Shown: piece by piece, positions 1-7,264 of the stretch | How the letters are laid out: each line of letters starts with the position of its first letter | How positions within the stretch are numbered: the stretch's first letter is position 1 | Assembly (NCBI RefSeq): GCF_015058545.1 | Contig: NZ_SVCB01000020.1 | Span: forward strand, 1-16,686 | From: Veillonella sp. | GTDB lineage: Bacteria; Bacillota; Negativicutes; Veillonellales; Veillonellaceae | DNA length: 16,686 nt | Direction of reading: 5' to 3' | The notes under the pieces: generated by a model | What the model was told of the DNA's origin: nothing | Database searches by the model: none | Seen by the model: the letters and a program-made list of their open reading frames with translations, nothing else | Program-made: the position numbers and the translations under genes

Positions 1-1
1 C

Positions 2-1690
2 GTAGCGTTAACCTTGACGCCGGCACTTTGTTCCATGATGTTAAAACCACATGTACCGCAGGAACATGAAAACTTGTTACATCGTGGGCTTAATAAATTC
101 AATGATGCATTGGAACGCTTTAGTGATTGGTACGGGTATCAATTAGCACGCTTGGCTAAACATTTATGGATCACTGTAGCCGCTTTATTAGCATTTGCTT
201 TGGTTTCTGCAGGCGTATTCCGCGTATTGCCATCCGCTTTCGTACCACCGGAAGATAATGGTTACTACATGGTAGCCGTTAACTTGCCGGAAGGGGCTAC
301 TTTATCCCGTACGATTGCCGTGCTCGATAAAGTACAGGGCTTCATGAATGAAGATTCGGATATTGTCGACAAGGCCGGTATTGCGGGCTTCGATATTTTG
401 GCCAGTGCTCAAAAATCCAGCGGTGGTTTGATGTTTGCTACTTTATCTGATTGGAGCCAGCGTAAAGGGGCCGGTCAGGATGTAAATAGCAAAATCGGTA
501 AATTGATGGGCTATGCCGCTACCGTTCCGGAAGCGACCATTTTACCGTTGAACCCACCACCAATTCCTGGTTTGGGTAACTCCGGCGGTTTCTCCATGTA
601 TATCATCAATAAAGCAGGGGATTCCACAGCCGAAATGGCACAAGTTGTTAATGACTTCTTAGGTGAAGCTCGTAAACAACCGGTATTCGGCTCCATTTAT
701 ACAACCTTTACTGATAGCACACCTACTTATAATTTTGATATTAACCGTGATAAAGCGGCTCAAGATGGTGTGAGTGTGTCTGATATCTTTACGACCTTGC
801 AAGGTTATTACGGTTCTATCCAGGTTAATGACTTTAACCAGTTCGGTAAGACTTATAAGGTTGTAATTCAAGCCAGCCAGGATTACCGTGTTTCACCGGA
901 AAATAACAACAATATCTATGTAGCTAACAGCAGTGGTACTTTGTATCCGGTAGCTAACTATGTTAAAGCTGTATCCACAACATCGGCTTCGACGATTACT
1001 CGTTTTAACAACTATCCGGCTGTTAAAATCGGTGGTTCCGAAGCAAGCGGTTACAGTTCCGGTGATGCCATTGCCGCTCTTGAAGAAGCAGCTAAGAGCT
1101 TGCCACAGGGCTATGATTACGACTGGGCCGATCAAAGCCGTGAAGAAGTTAAAGCCGGCTCCCAGACGATTCTTATCTTAGGCATGGGGATTATCTTCGT
1201 ATTCCTCGTATTGGCCGCTTTGTATGAATCCTGGAAAGTACCGTTTGCCGTATTGTTCTCCGTACCATCCGGTATCGTAGGGGCTGCATTGATTCCTTGG
1301 TTATTAAACTTGACCGGGGCTTACAGCTTAACCAATGATATTTACTTACAGATTGGTTTGTTGACCTTGGTCGGCTTGGCGGCGAAGAATGCGATTCTTA
1401 TTATCGAATATGCTAAAATACGTGTTGATGAGCGTGGTATGCGCTTTGTGGATGCGGCTATTGAAGCGGCGAAGATTCGTTTACGTCCTATCTTGATGAC
1501 GTCCTTAGCGTTCATCTTAGGTTGTATTCCGCTCGCCATTTCCAGCGGCGCCGGTGCAGGTGCTCGTGTATCCATGGGTATCACCGTAGTAGCCGGTATG
1601 ACATCTGCTACCTTATTCGGTATCTTCGTTATCCCGATGTTGTTCATCTTAATTGAAAATATCGGTGCCGGTAAAAACAAAAAACATTAA
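2..1690 (+). CDS. RND multidrug efflux transporter, AcrB/HAE-1 type, C-terminal half (5' end outside window)
   Basis: Inner-membrane proton-driven pump subunit that exports hydrophobic compounds with a periplasmic adaptor and an outer-membrane channel. About 562 codons are present, against roughly 1,040 in complete AcrB-type pumps, so the N-terminal half lies upstream. The reading frame is open from base 2, and the first codons give VALTLTPALC, a conserved internal HAE-1 motif, so no true start lies in the window. The middle portion matches the second periplasmic porter/docking region (VPPEDNGYYMVAVNLPEGA). The last ~170 codons are membrane helices with LAALYESWKVPF, GLAAKNAILIIEYAK (its Lys, about codon 462, corresponds to AcrB Lys940 of the proton relay) and RLRPILMTSLAFILG. 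A hairpin terminator follows 70 bases later and no outer-membrane channel gene follows, so this is probably the last gene of its operon. Substrate range cannot be read from the sequence. Confidence 0.95.
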   Translation, partial: VALTLTPALCSMMLKPHVPQEHENLLHRGLNKFNDALERFSDWYGYQLARLAKHLWITVAALLAFALVSAGVFRVLPSAFVPPEDNGYYMVAVNLPEGATLSRTIAVLDKVQGFMNEDSDIVDKAGIAGFDILASAQKSSGGLMFATLSDWSQRKGAGQDVNSKIGKLMGYAATVPEATILPLNPPPIPGLGNSGGFSMYIINKAGDSTAEMAQVVNDFLGEARKQPVFGSIYTTFTDSTPTYNFDINRDKAAQDGVSVSDIFTTLQGYYGSIQVNDFNQFGKTYKVVIQASQDYRVSPENNNNIYVANSSGTLYPVANYVKAVSTTSASTITRFNNYPAVKIGGSEASGYSSGDAIAALEEAAKSLPQGYDYDWADQSREEVKAGSQTILILGMGIIFVFLVLAALYESWKVPFAVLFSVPSGIVGAALIPWLLNLTGAYSLTNDIYLQIGLLTLVGLAAKNAILIIEYAKIRVDERGMRFVDAAIEAAKIRLRPILMTSLAFILGCIPLAISSGAGAGARVSMGITVVAGMTSATLFGIFVIPMLFILIENIGAGKNKKH

Positions 1691-1760
1691 TACCTAAGTC
1701 TATGAACTCTCGAAACTTGCCCTAGTGTAAGCTTTGAAGTGAAAGACCTGTAAAATATTA

Positions 1761-1796
1761 AGCGAGTATGCTCTTTTGAGTGTACTCGCTTTTTAT
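1761..1796 (+). terminator. Rho-independent terminator after the RND pump gene
   Basis: A 13-bp stem (1761-1773 with 1778-1790; two G-U pairs in RNA, the rest Watson-Crick) closes on a TTTT loop. The outer arms are AGCGAGTA and TACTCGCT, and the 3' arm runs into TTTTTATATA. It sits 70 bases after the stop codon and separates the pump gene from the dcuC-like unit. Confidence 0.88.
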
Positions 1797-1845
1797 ATAT
1801 AATTCGATTGTTGCATATTATGTATAACTTAAATGAAAGAATACA

Positions 1846-1854
1846 TGATATAAT
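1846..1854 (+). promoter_or_regulatory. Candidate extended -10 promoter for the dcuC-like gene
   Basis: TGATATAAT is a perfect -10 hexamer (1849-1854) with the upstream TG of an extended -10 element. No good -35 hexamer lies 16-18 bases upstream, which extended -10 promoters can tolerate. Transcription from about 1861 would give a leader of roughly 165 bases before the GTG start at 2027. Just after the RND terminator is where a new promoter is expected. Confidence 0.6.
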
Positions 1855-1869
1855 GTTGTTAATTAAAAG

Positions 1870-1993
1870 TGCACAGATGTGTAAAGGTAGGAGGCGATGC
1901 TTAACTTGTGAGTGGGCCGACTCAAGTTTTTAAGTGTTAACTTATTCAGTAAGAGTCGCCGGGTTGTGTAAACGGTTATTGGAGGATGACCGT
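1870..1993 (+). promoter_or_regulatory. Structured 5' leader of the dcuC-like gene; possible cis-regulatory RNA
   Basis: This occupies most of the 336-base gap between the pump and carrier genes. Pairing by eye gives the following. P1: GGCGAU (1893-1898) with GUCGCC (1955-1960), one G/A mismatch, then CUUA (1900-1903) with UAAG (1950-1953). P2: AACUUG..AGU with ACUCAAGUU (1903-1913 with 1920-1928) over a two-base bulge and a GGGCCG loop. P3: UAAGU (1931-1935) with ACUUA (1940-1944) on a GUUA tetraloop. P2 and P3 lie inside P1, making a three-way junction. P4: ACGGUUAU (1972-1979) with AUGACCGU (1986-1993), loop UGGAGG. It matches no riboswitch consensus I can recall. Ligand and mechanism are unknown, and regulatory function is inferred from structure and position only. 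Confidence 0.5.
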
Positions 1994-2026
1994 AGGTGTT
2001 CGTAGTAGTAGTGAGGAGGTAAGTAA

Positions 2027-3409
2027 GTGAATATTATTATTTCGGTGATTGTCATTCTCTGGATTGGTACCTTGGTATTCAAAAGGTACAAGGCACAGGC
2101 TGTTTTATTCATAGGCGGTATGGTGCTTTTGGCATTGGCCTATTTAATGGGCTACGGCACAATTCTTGGTGCTAAACAACAAACGGGTAACTTTATTTTT
2201 GATATTTATGAACTCATTCGCATTTTATTCAGTGAACGCGCCGCTAAATTAGGCCTTAATATTATGGCGGTAGCGGGTTTTGCCCGTTACATGGACCATA
2301 TTGGTGCATCCCGTGCGTTAGTTACCTTGACTATTAAACCGCTTAAAAAATTAAAATCCCCGTATTTAGTACTCAGCGCTTGTTGGGTAGTAGGGATGAT
2401 TATCGGTCTTGCTATTAACAGTGCGTCCGGTTTGGCCATGTTATTAATGGTTACTATGTATCCTGTATTAATTGCGTTAGGCGTAAGTAAGTTGTCCGCA
2501 ACGGCGGCCATTGCAACGACTCTTTGTCTCGACTGGAGTCCAAGTGATACAGGGACAATCTTTGCCGCTGAACTGGCGGGCATCGATCCTGTAACGTACT
2601 GGCATTCCTACCAAGTGCCGGTAGCTCTTTGGGTATTCCCGGTAGTTGCAGTACTTCATTATGTTGTTCAAAAATACATGGATAAACGAGATGGTCATAT
2701 TGTAGTGGCTCAGGACGCTGTGGTACACGAAGAAAAAATGACCAATGAAGACTTAAAAGAAGTAAAAGCGCCTTTATACTATGCGATTTTACCGATTATT
2801 CCGCTAGCTTTAATTTTATCTTTCTCCAGCCTCTGGATTTCTTGGATTAAAATGAACATCATCATGGCTATGTTAATCGGTACGACTGTGGGTATGATTT
2901 TCCAATATTTGCGTACCTTTGACGGTAAGTCTACGCTGGCTGATTTGCAGGTTTATTTTGACGGCATGGGTCGCCAAATGGCAAACGTAGTCAGCCTTAT
3001 CGTAGCCGGTGAACTCTTTGCTAAAGGCCTTATGGCTATCGGCACAATTGATGCACTCATCAACTGGGCCAAAACATCCGGGTTCGGCGGTATCGGTATC
3101 ACTCTCGTGATGGTATCCATCATCGGTATTTCGTCAATTGTTATGGGCTCGGGTAATGCGCCGTTCTTCGCCTTTGCCAACTTGGTACCATCCATTGCGG
3201 CATCTACCGGTGTGTCGGCAGCGCTCATGATTTTACCGATGCATTTTATCGCCAGTGCGTTCCGTACCATTTCGCCGATTACGGCTGTAATCGTAGTAGC
3301 CGCCGGTATGGCTGGTATTTCACCGTTTGATTTGGTTAAACGTACGGCTATTCCGATGATTGGCGCAGGTATAACGCTCGTTGTGGCAAACTTTGTAATG
3401 TTCTTATAA
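2027..3409 (+). CDS. dcuC: DcuC-family anaerobic C4-dicarboxylate transporter
   Basis: Polytopic inner-membrane carrier, 460 aa, the usual length for DcuC (about 460). The family moves C4-dicarboxylates such as succinate and fumarate, chiefly succinate efflux or exchange during fermentation. Nearly the whole protein is hydrophobic helices with a hydrophilic loop near residues 215-245. Family-like motifs are SASGLAMLLMVTMYP, DWSPSDTG and GSGNAPFFAFANLVPSIAA. The GTG start at 2027 is chosen because a strong Shine-Dalgarno site (GAGGAGGT, 2013-2020) lies six bases upstream and the protein then begins directly with a membrane helix. The gene has its own candidate promoter, a long structured leader and a downstream hairpin, so it is probably monocistronic. 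In a Negativicute that makes propionate through succinate, such a carrier would balance dicarboxylate pools; that role, and the exact substrate, are inferred. Confidence 0.85.
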   Translation: MNIIISVIVILWIGTLVFKRYKAQAVLFIGGMVLLALAYLMGYGTILGAKQQTGNFIFDIYELIRILFSERAAKLGLNIMAVAGFARYMDHIGASRALVTLTIKPLKKLKSPYLVLSACWVVGMIIGLAINSASGLAMLLMVTMYPVLIALGVSKLSATAAIATTLCLDWSPSDTGTIFAAELAGIDPVTYWHSYQVPVALWVFPVVAVLHYVVQKYMDKRDGHIVVAQDAVVHEEKMTNEDLKEVKAPLYYAILPIIPLALILSFSSLWISWIKMNIIMAMLIGTTVGMIFQYLRTFDGKSTLADLQVYFDGMGRQMANVVSLIVAGELFAKGLMAIGTIDALINWAKTSGFGGIGITLVMVSIIGISSIVMGSGNAPFFAFANLVPSIAASTGVSAALMILPMHFIASAFRTISPITAVIVVAAGMAGISPFDLVKRTAIPMIGAGITLVVANFVMFL

Positions 3410-3478
3410 TCAACATTTTGTGATTGAAAGACCTGTATAGTTTTTATATAGCTTTTTAAAAATTTAAAATGCTACTTC

Positions 3479-3520
3479 ATATCTCCATCCGCTATTGTGT
3501 CGGATGGAGATATTTGTTTG
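3479..3520 (+). terminator. Rho-independent terminator after dcuC
   Basis: A perfect 13-bp inverted repeat (3479-3491 ATATCTCCATCCG with 3501-3513) around a 9-base loop is followed by TTGTTTG. It lies 69 bases after the dcuC stop. The T-tract is interrupted but the stem is strong. It separates dcuC from ppaC. Confidence 0.82.
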
Positions 3521-3529
3521 TAAAAAGCA

Positions 3530-3538
3530 TGCTATAAT
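3530..3538 (+). promoter_or_regulatory. Candidate upstream extended -10 promoter for ppaC
   Basis: TGCTATAAT is an extended -10 with a perfect TATAAT hexamer (3533-3538), directly after the dcuC terminator. No convincing -35 is seen at the right distance. It lies 42 bases upstream of a second element of the same form. Confidence 0.45.
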
Positions 3539-3571
3539 GCTTATTTACTCATACTGCAGACGGGCAATTTA

Positions 3572-3580
3572 TGGTATAAT
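3572..3580 (+). promoter_or_regulatory. Candidate proximal extended -10 promoter for ppaC
   Basis: TGGTATAAT is an extended -10 with a perfect hexamer at 3575-3580. A start near 3587 would give a leader of about 46 bases containing a 7-bp inverted repeat with a 3-base loop (AATTAAC 3591-3597, GTTAATT 3601-3607), which could act as an operator or a 5'-end hairpin. Confidence 0.55.
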
Positions 3581-3632
3581 GAATAAGATAAATTAACTTC
3601 GTTAATTCTAATTTTTTTATGAGGTGATATAC

Positions 3633-4910
3633 ATGAGTGAAAATGTTATTTTAGTAACCGGCCATAAGAGCCCTGACACAGATTCTTTTTGTTCCGCTTT
3701 AGGTTATGCCAATTTAAAAACACAAATGGGCATGCCTGCCAAAGCTATTTGTGCCGGTAAAGCAAATAAGGAAACTTCCTTCGTGCTTGATTATTTCAAA
3801 GTAGAACATCCTGAAATCGTAACAAGCTTTGCCGTACGCATTAAAGACGTTATGGAAAAAGTTCCGGCGGTAGACGCTGCTGCAACTTTAGAAGATGTTT
3901 TGGCATGGCGCAACACTCATGACATGAACCGTGTACCGGTTGTAAAAGACGGTAAATTCGTAGGCGTAATTTTGCCAAGCCGTTTGATCGATGCTTTAGC
4001 CGGTGCTTGGCTCGATAAGAAAACCGTAACTGCCGCCGACATCGTATCTAAAGCAGGTTGTCAGTTGGTTTCCCCTGAATTAAAATTAAAAGAATTCGAC
4101 CGCGGTCATGCCGGTGCGTTCCCGGTAGTTGAAGAGGATACTTACTTTGGCATGGTTCGTTCCAAAGTGGAAGCACCTAAAGAAAAACAAAAAGTCGTAT
4201 TAATCGACCACAATGAAAAAGTACAGATTATCGACGATATCGAAGATGCGGAAATCATTGAAAATATCGACCATCACCGCATCGGTGGTTTAACAACGGA
4301 AAACCCTATTTTCATTCATTACGAGCCGGTTGGTTGTTCTTGCACTATCGTGGCTAACTTCTACTGGCAGTACGGTCAGGAAATTCCTAAACATATTGCG
4401 GGCTTACTCTTATCCGCCATCATTTCCGACACTGTATTGTTCCGTTCCCCAACATGCACACCAAAAGACGTAGAAACCGCTAAGAAATTGGCTGCTATCG
4501 CCGGTGTAGATTTGGAAGCGTACGGCCTTGAAATGTTAAAAGCCGGTGCCGACGTATCCGATTTCAGCGACGAACAAATTGTTCGTACCGACATGAAAGA
4601 ATTCGGTGCTAACGGTCAGGTTATCAGCATTGGTCAGTTGACTACTATGAATGCTGAAGAGGTATTGACTCGTAAAGCGGCTTTGTTAAAAGCTTTGGAA
4701 GAATTGCGTACATCCAACAATTATGCTGCATCTTACATCATGGTTACGGATATCTTGAAAGAAAGCACTAACTTATTATTCGCCGGCGATGCTGACGCTA
4801 TCGTTAAAGCTGCTTTCGGTCAGGAACCTAAGGAACAGGAAGTATTCTTGGCTAATACTTTGTCCCGTAAAAAACAAATCGTTCCTCAAATCTTGGGAGC
4901 TATGAAATAA
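3633..4910 (+). CDS. ppaC: Manganese-dependent inorganic pyrophosphatase, family II (DHH), with CBS-domain insert
   Basis: Cytosolic enzyme that hydrolyses pyrophosphate to two phosphates, pulling biosynthetic reactions forward. 425 aa. The N-terminal metal motif is GHKSPDTDS (His11, Asp15, Asp17). Residues ~68-185 form a pair of CBS domains (first starting at IKDVMEK, second at TAADIVSK). The DHH core then resumes with VVLIDHNE and IDHHRIGG, followed by ISDTVLFRSPTCTPKD, and the DHHA2 domain carries RKKQ near the end. CBS-containing family II enzymes are known to be inhibited by AMP/ADP and activated by ATP. The DRTGG domain found between the CBS domains in some relatives is absent, which explains a length of 425 rather than about 545. 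ATG 3633 is preferred over in-frame GTG 3624 because GTG 3624 lies inside the ribosome-binding site GAGGTG (3621-3626), seven bases from the ATG. It stands alone between two terminators. Confidence 0.94.
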   Translation: MSENVILVTGHKSPDTDSFCSALGYANLKTQMGMPAKAICAGKANKETSFVLDYFKVEHPEIVTSFAVRIKDVMEKVPAVDAAATLEDVLAWRNTHDMNRVPVVKDGKFVGVILPSRLIDALAGAWLDKKTVTAADIVSKAGCQLVSPELKLKEFDRGHAGAFPVVEEDTYFGMVRSKVEAPKEKQKVVLIDHNEKVQIIDDIEDAEIIENIDHHRIGGLTTENPIFIHYEPVGCSCTIVANFYWQYGQEIPKHIAGLLLSAIISDTVLFRSPTCTPKDVETAKKLAAIAGVDLEAYGLEMLKAGADVSDFSDEQIVRTDMKEFGANGQVISIGQLTTMNAEEVLTRKAALLKALEELRTSNNYAASYIMVTDILKESTNLLFAGDADAIVKAAFGQEPKEQEVFLANTLSRKKQIVPQILGAMK

Positions 4911-4936
4911 TACGACTAAGTAGCTATATAAGTAAA

Positions 4937-4967
4937 ACAAAAACGTTGCCCTTTGCAACGTTTTTGT
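4937..4967 (+). terminator. Rho-independent terminator after ppaC
   Basis: A 13-bp stem (4937-4949 with 4955-4967) on a 5-base CCTTT loop, core ACGTTGC/GCAACGT. The arms end in five A and five T, so it could work in both directions. It lies 26 bases after the ppaC stop and only 33 bases before the pcrA start. Confidence 0.9.
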
Positions 4968-5000
4968 TCATTCTGATTACACTGTGTAGAAAGGACTGTT

Positions 5001-7196
5001 ATGAGTAGTATATTTGACGACTTGAATAAAGAGCAACAAGAAGCAGTACGCACAACGGAAGGACCTCTACTGATTGTAGCGGGCGCCGGATCCGGTAAGA
5101 CGCGTGTACTGACGTATCGCATTGCTTATTTATTATCACAGGGTGTAAATCCTTATGAAATTTTAGCCATTACCTTTACCAATAAAGCGGCTAAAGAGAT
5201 GAAAAGCCGTGTTGAGGATTTGGTAGGTTCTATGGCGGACCGTATCTGGCTCAGTACGTTTCACTCCTTTTGTGCGAAGTTTTTACGCTTTGAGCTGGAT
5301 AATTTCCTCGGCTACAGCAAAAACTTTACGATTTATGATACAGGGGACTCACAAGCCGTTATTAAGGGGGCGCTGAAGAGCCTGAATCTGGATGATAAAT
5401 ATTTCCCGGCCGGAGCCATGCTGAGTGCTATTTCCGATGCGAAGAACCGCCTCTTGATGGCCCATGAGTTTCGCATGGAAGCTCGTGATTTTTACAGTCA
5501 AAAAGTGGCTGACGTATACGAATATTATGAGAAAGAACTCCGCAAGAATAATGCTCTCGACTTCGATGATTTGCTCATGGTAGCGGTTAAACTTTTGCAG
5601 AGCCGTGAAGATATTCTTCAGAAATACAGTAATCGCTTCCGCTATATCATGATTGACGAATATCAGGATACGAACCATGCTCAATATACGTTGGCTCATT
5701 TATTGGCCTCCAAATGGCAAAATATTTGTGTTGTAGGGGATGCGGACCAGAGTATTTATGCTTGGCGCGGTGCGGACATTCAGAACATTCTTGATTTTGA
5801 AAAAGACTATCCGGCTACTAAAACAATAAAACTGGAGCAGAACTATCGTTCCACGAAGACAATTTTGGAAGCGGCCAACGCTGTTATCGACAACAACGAA
5901 GGGCGTCCCGATAAAGTCCTTTGGACGGATAAAGACATGGGGCCGAAGATTCGCCATTTCGAAGCCCAATCGGAGCAGGAAGAAGCGGCTTTTATCAGTG
6001 AAACCATTGCTAAACAGCACGATATTCACGAAGTACCGTATGGCAACATGGCTATTTTATACCGTACCAATGCGCAGTCCCGTGCCCTTGAAGAAGGACT
6101 CATTAAACGGGGCGTTCCATACGTAATGGTAGGGGGCACGAAGTTCTATGACCGTAAAGAAATTAAAGACGTGTTGGCCTATTTAAAGGTACTCTTTAAT
6201 CCTTTTGACGATTTGAGCCTCATGCGTATTATCAACGTGCCAAAACGCAGCATCGGTGCTACGACAGTTGCTAAGTTGCAGGATTATGCTCGTGAAACGG
6301 GTAACTCCTTATTTATGAGTTTGACTATGTTAAGCAATATTCCCACAATTAAGGGAAAAACGAAGGAAAAACTGGAAGAATTCGGTATTTTGATTTTTAC
6401 CTTAGTTGCCATGATGGATAACCATAATGTATTGCAGATTTTGGAATCGATTTTGGAAAAAACCGGTTATCTCAAAGAATTGGAAGACAGCACGGATCCG
6501 CAAGACGAAGCGCGCGTAGAAAACATCGGTGAATTGTTATCCGTAGCTAAAGTATTCTTAGATGAAAACCCAACCGGCACGGTGCAAGACTTCTTGGAAC
6601 AAGTAGCGCTTGTAAATGATGTGGATAGTTATGAACAGGCTGATTCGAAAGTAACCTTGATGACCCTTCACTCCGCCAAAGGCTTGGAATTCCCAATCGT
6701 GTTCCTGGCCGGTATGGAAGAAGGTTTATTCCCACATAGCCGCACCCTTATGAATCCGGAAGAAATCGAAGAAGAGCGACGTCTTTGCTATGTAGGTATT
6801 ACTCGGGCCGAAAAAGAGCTTTACCTCTTAAATGCAACGACTCGTACCGTATTCGGGCGCACTAACGGTTATTTACCGTCACGCTTCTTAAAAGAAATTC
6901 CGGAAGGCTTGATTGAAGAATTACGGCCTAAACGCAAGGTGCGTGAAGATATTCAGCGTCATGTGCCGTCTCATTTATCCGTCATGTCTCGTCCTGTAAC
7001 AAAGCCTACTCTGCGCAATCCTGTAGTGGAGAACTGGCAAGTGGGCGATACAGCGGTTCACTCCAAATGGGGAAATGGCAAGGTTATCGAACTTCAGGGG
7101 TCCGGTTCCGGCTTGAAGTTAAAAATAGATTTTCCGACGCAAGGGGTCCGTTTGATTATGGCTCAATTCGCGCCGGTTAAACGTCTTGAAAAATAA
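5001..7196 (+). CDS. pcrA: ATP-dependent DNA helicase PcrA (UvrD/Rep family)
   Basis: 3'-5' superfamily 1A helicase used in nucleotide excision repair, clearing of RecA or stalled RNA polymerase, and plasmid replication. 731 aa, normal for PcrA. All helicase motifs are visible in order: Walker A GAGSGKT (28-34), Ia ITFTNKAAKEM, II IDEYQDT (218-224), III VGDADQSIYAWRGA, IV LEQNYRST, V LMTLHSAKGLEF and VI EERRLCYVGITRAEKELY. The C-terminal ~50 residues (WQVGDTAVHSKWGNGKVIEL) form the Tudor-like domain that contacts RNA polymerase. ATG 5001 follows AAAGGA at 4990-4995. The gene begins just 33 bases after the ppaC terminator and I see only a weak promoter there (TTGCAA 4953-4958, about 19 bases, TACACT 4978-4983), whose -35 would lie inside the terminator hairpin. 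ligA follows after 68 bases, so the two are probably co-transcribed. Confidence 0.97.
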   Translation: MSSIFDDLNKEQQEAVRTTEGPLLIVAGAGSGKTRVLTYRIAYLLSQGVNPYEILAITFTNKAAKEMKSRVEDLVGSMADRIWLSTFHSFCAKFLRFELDNFLGYSKNFTIYDTGDSQAVIKGALKSLNLDDKYFPAGAMLSAISDAKNRLLMAHEFRMEARDFYSQKVADVYEYYEKELRKNNALDFDDLLMVAVKLLQSREDILQKYSNRFRYIMIDEYQDTNHAQYTLAHLLASKWQNICVVGDADQSIYAWRGADIQNILDFEKDYPATKTIKLEQNYRSTKTILEAANAVIDNNEGRPDKVLWTDKDMGPKIRHFEAQSEQEEAAFISETIAKQHDIHEVPYGNMAILYRTNAQSRALEEGLIKRGVPYVMVGGTKFYDRKEIKDVLAYLKVLFNPFDDLSLMRIINVPKRSIGATTVAKLQDYARETGNSLFMSLTMLSNIPTIKGKTKEKLEEFGILIFTLVAMMDNHNVLQILESILEKTGYLKELEDSTDPQDEARVENIGELLSVAKVFLDENPTGTVQDFLEQVALVNDVDSYEQADSKVTLMTLHSAKGLEFPIVFLAGMEEGLFPHSRTLMNPEEIEEERRLCYVGITRAEKELYLLNATTRTVFGRTNGYLPSRFLKEIPEGLIEELRPKRKVREDIQRHVPSHLSVMSRPVTKPTLRNPVVENWQVGDTAVHSKWGNGKVIELQGSGSGLKLKIDFPTQGVRLIMAQFAPVKRLEK

Positions 7197-7264
7197 TTGG
7201 GTTAATAAATAACGCTTTAAAAGCAAATAGATTGTATTAAGCTACATGATGTAGGAGAAAAATC

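Noticed and set aside
1897..1911. Leader peptide starting at ATG 1897 after AGGAGG
   Set aside because: The frame stops after four codons and the site is only two bases from the ATG, so a translated leader peptide is unlikely.
5349..6029. Two minus-strand open frames inside pcrA
   Set aside because: They are antisense to conserved helicase motifs, have no ribosome-binding site and no recognisable domain.
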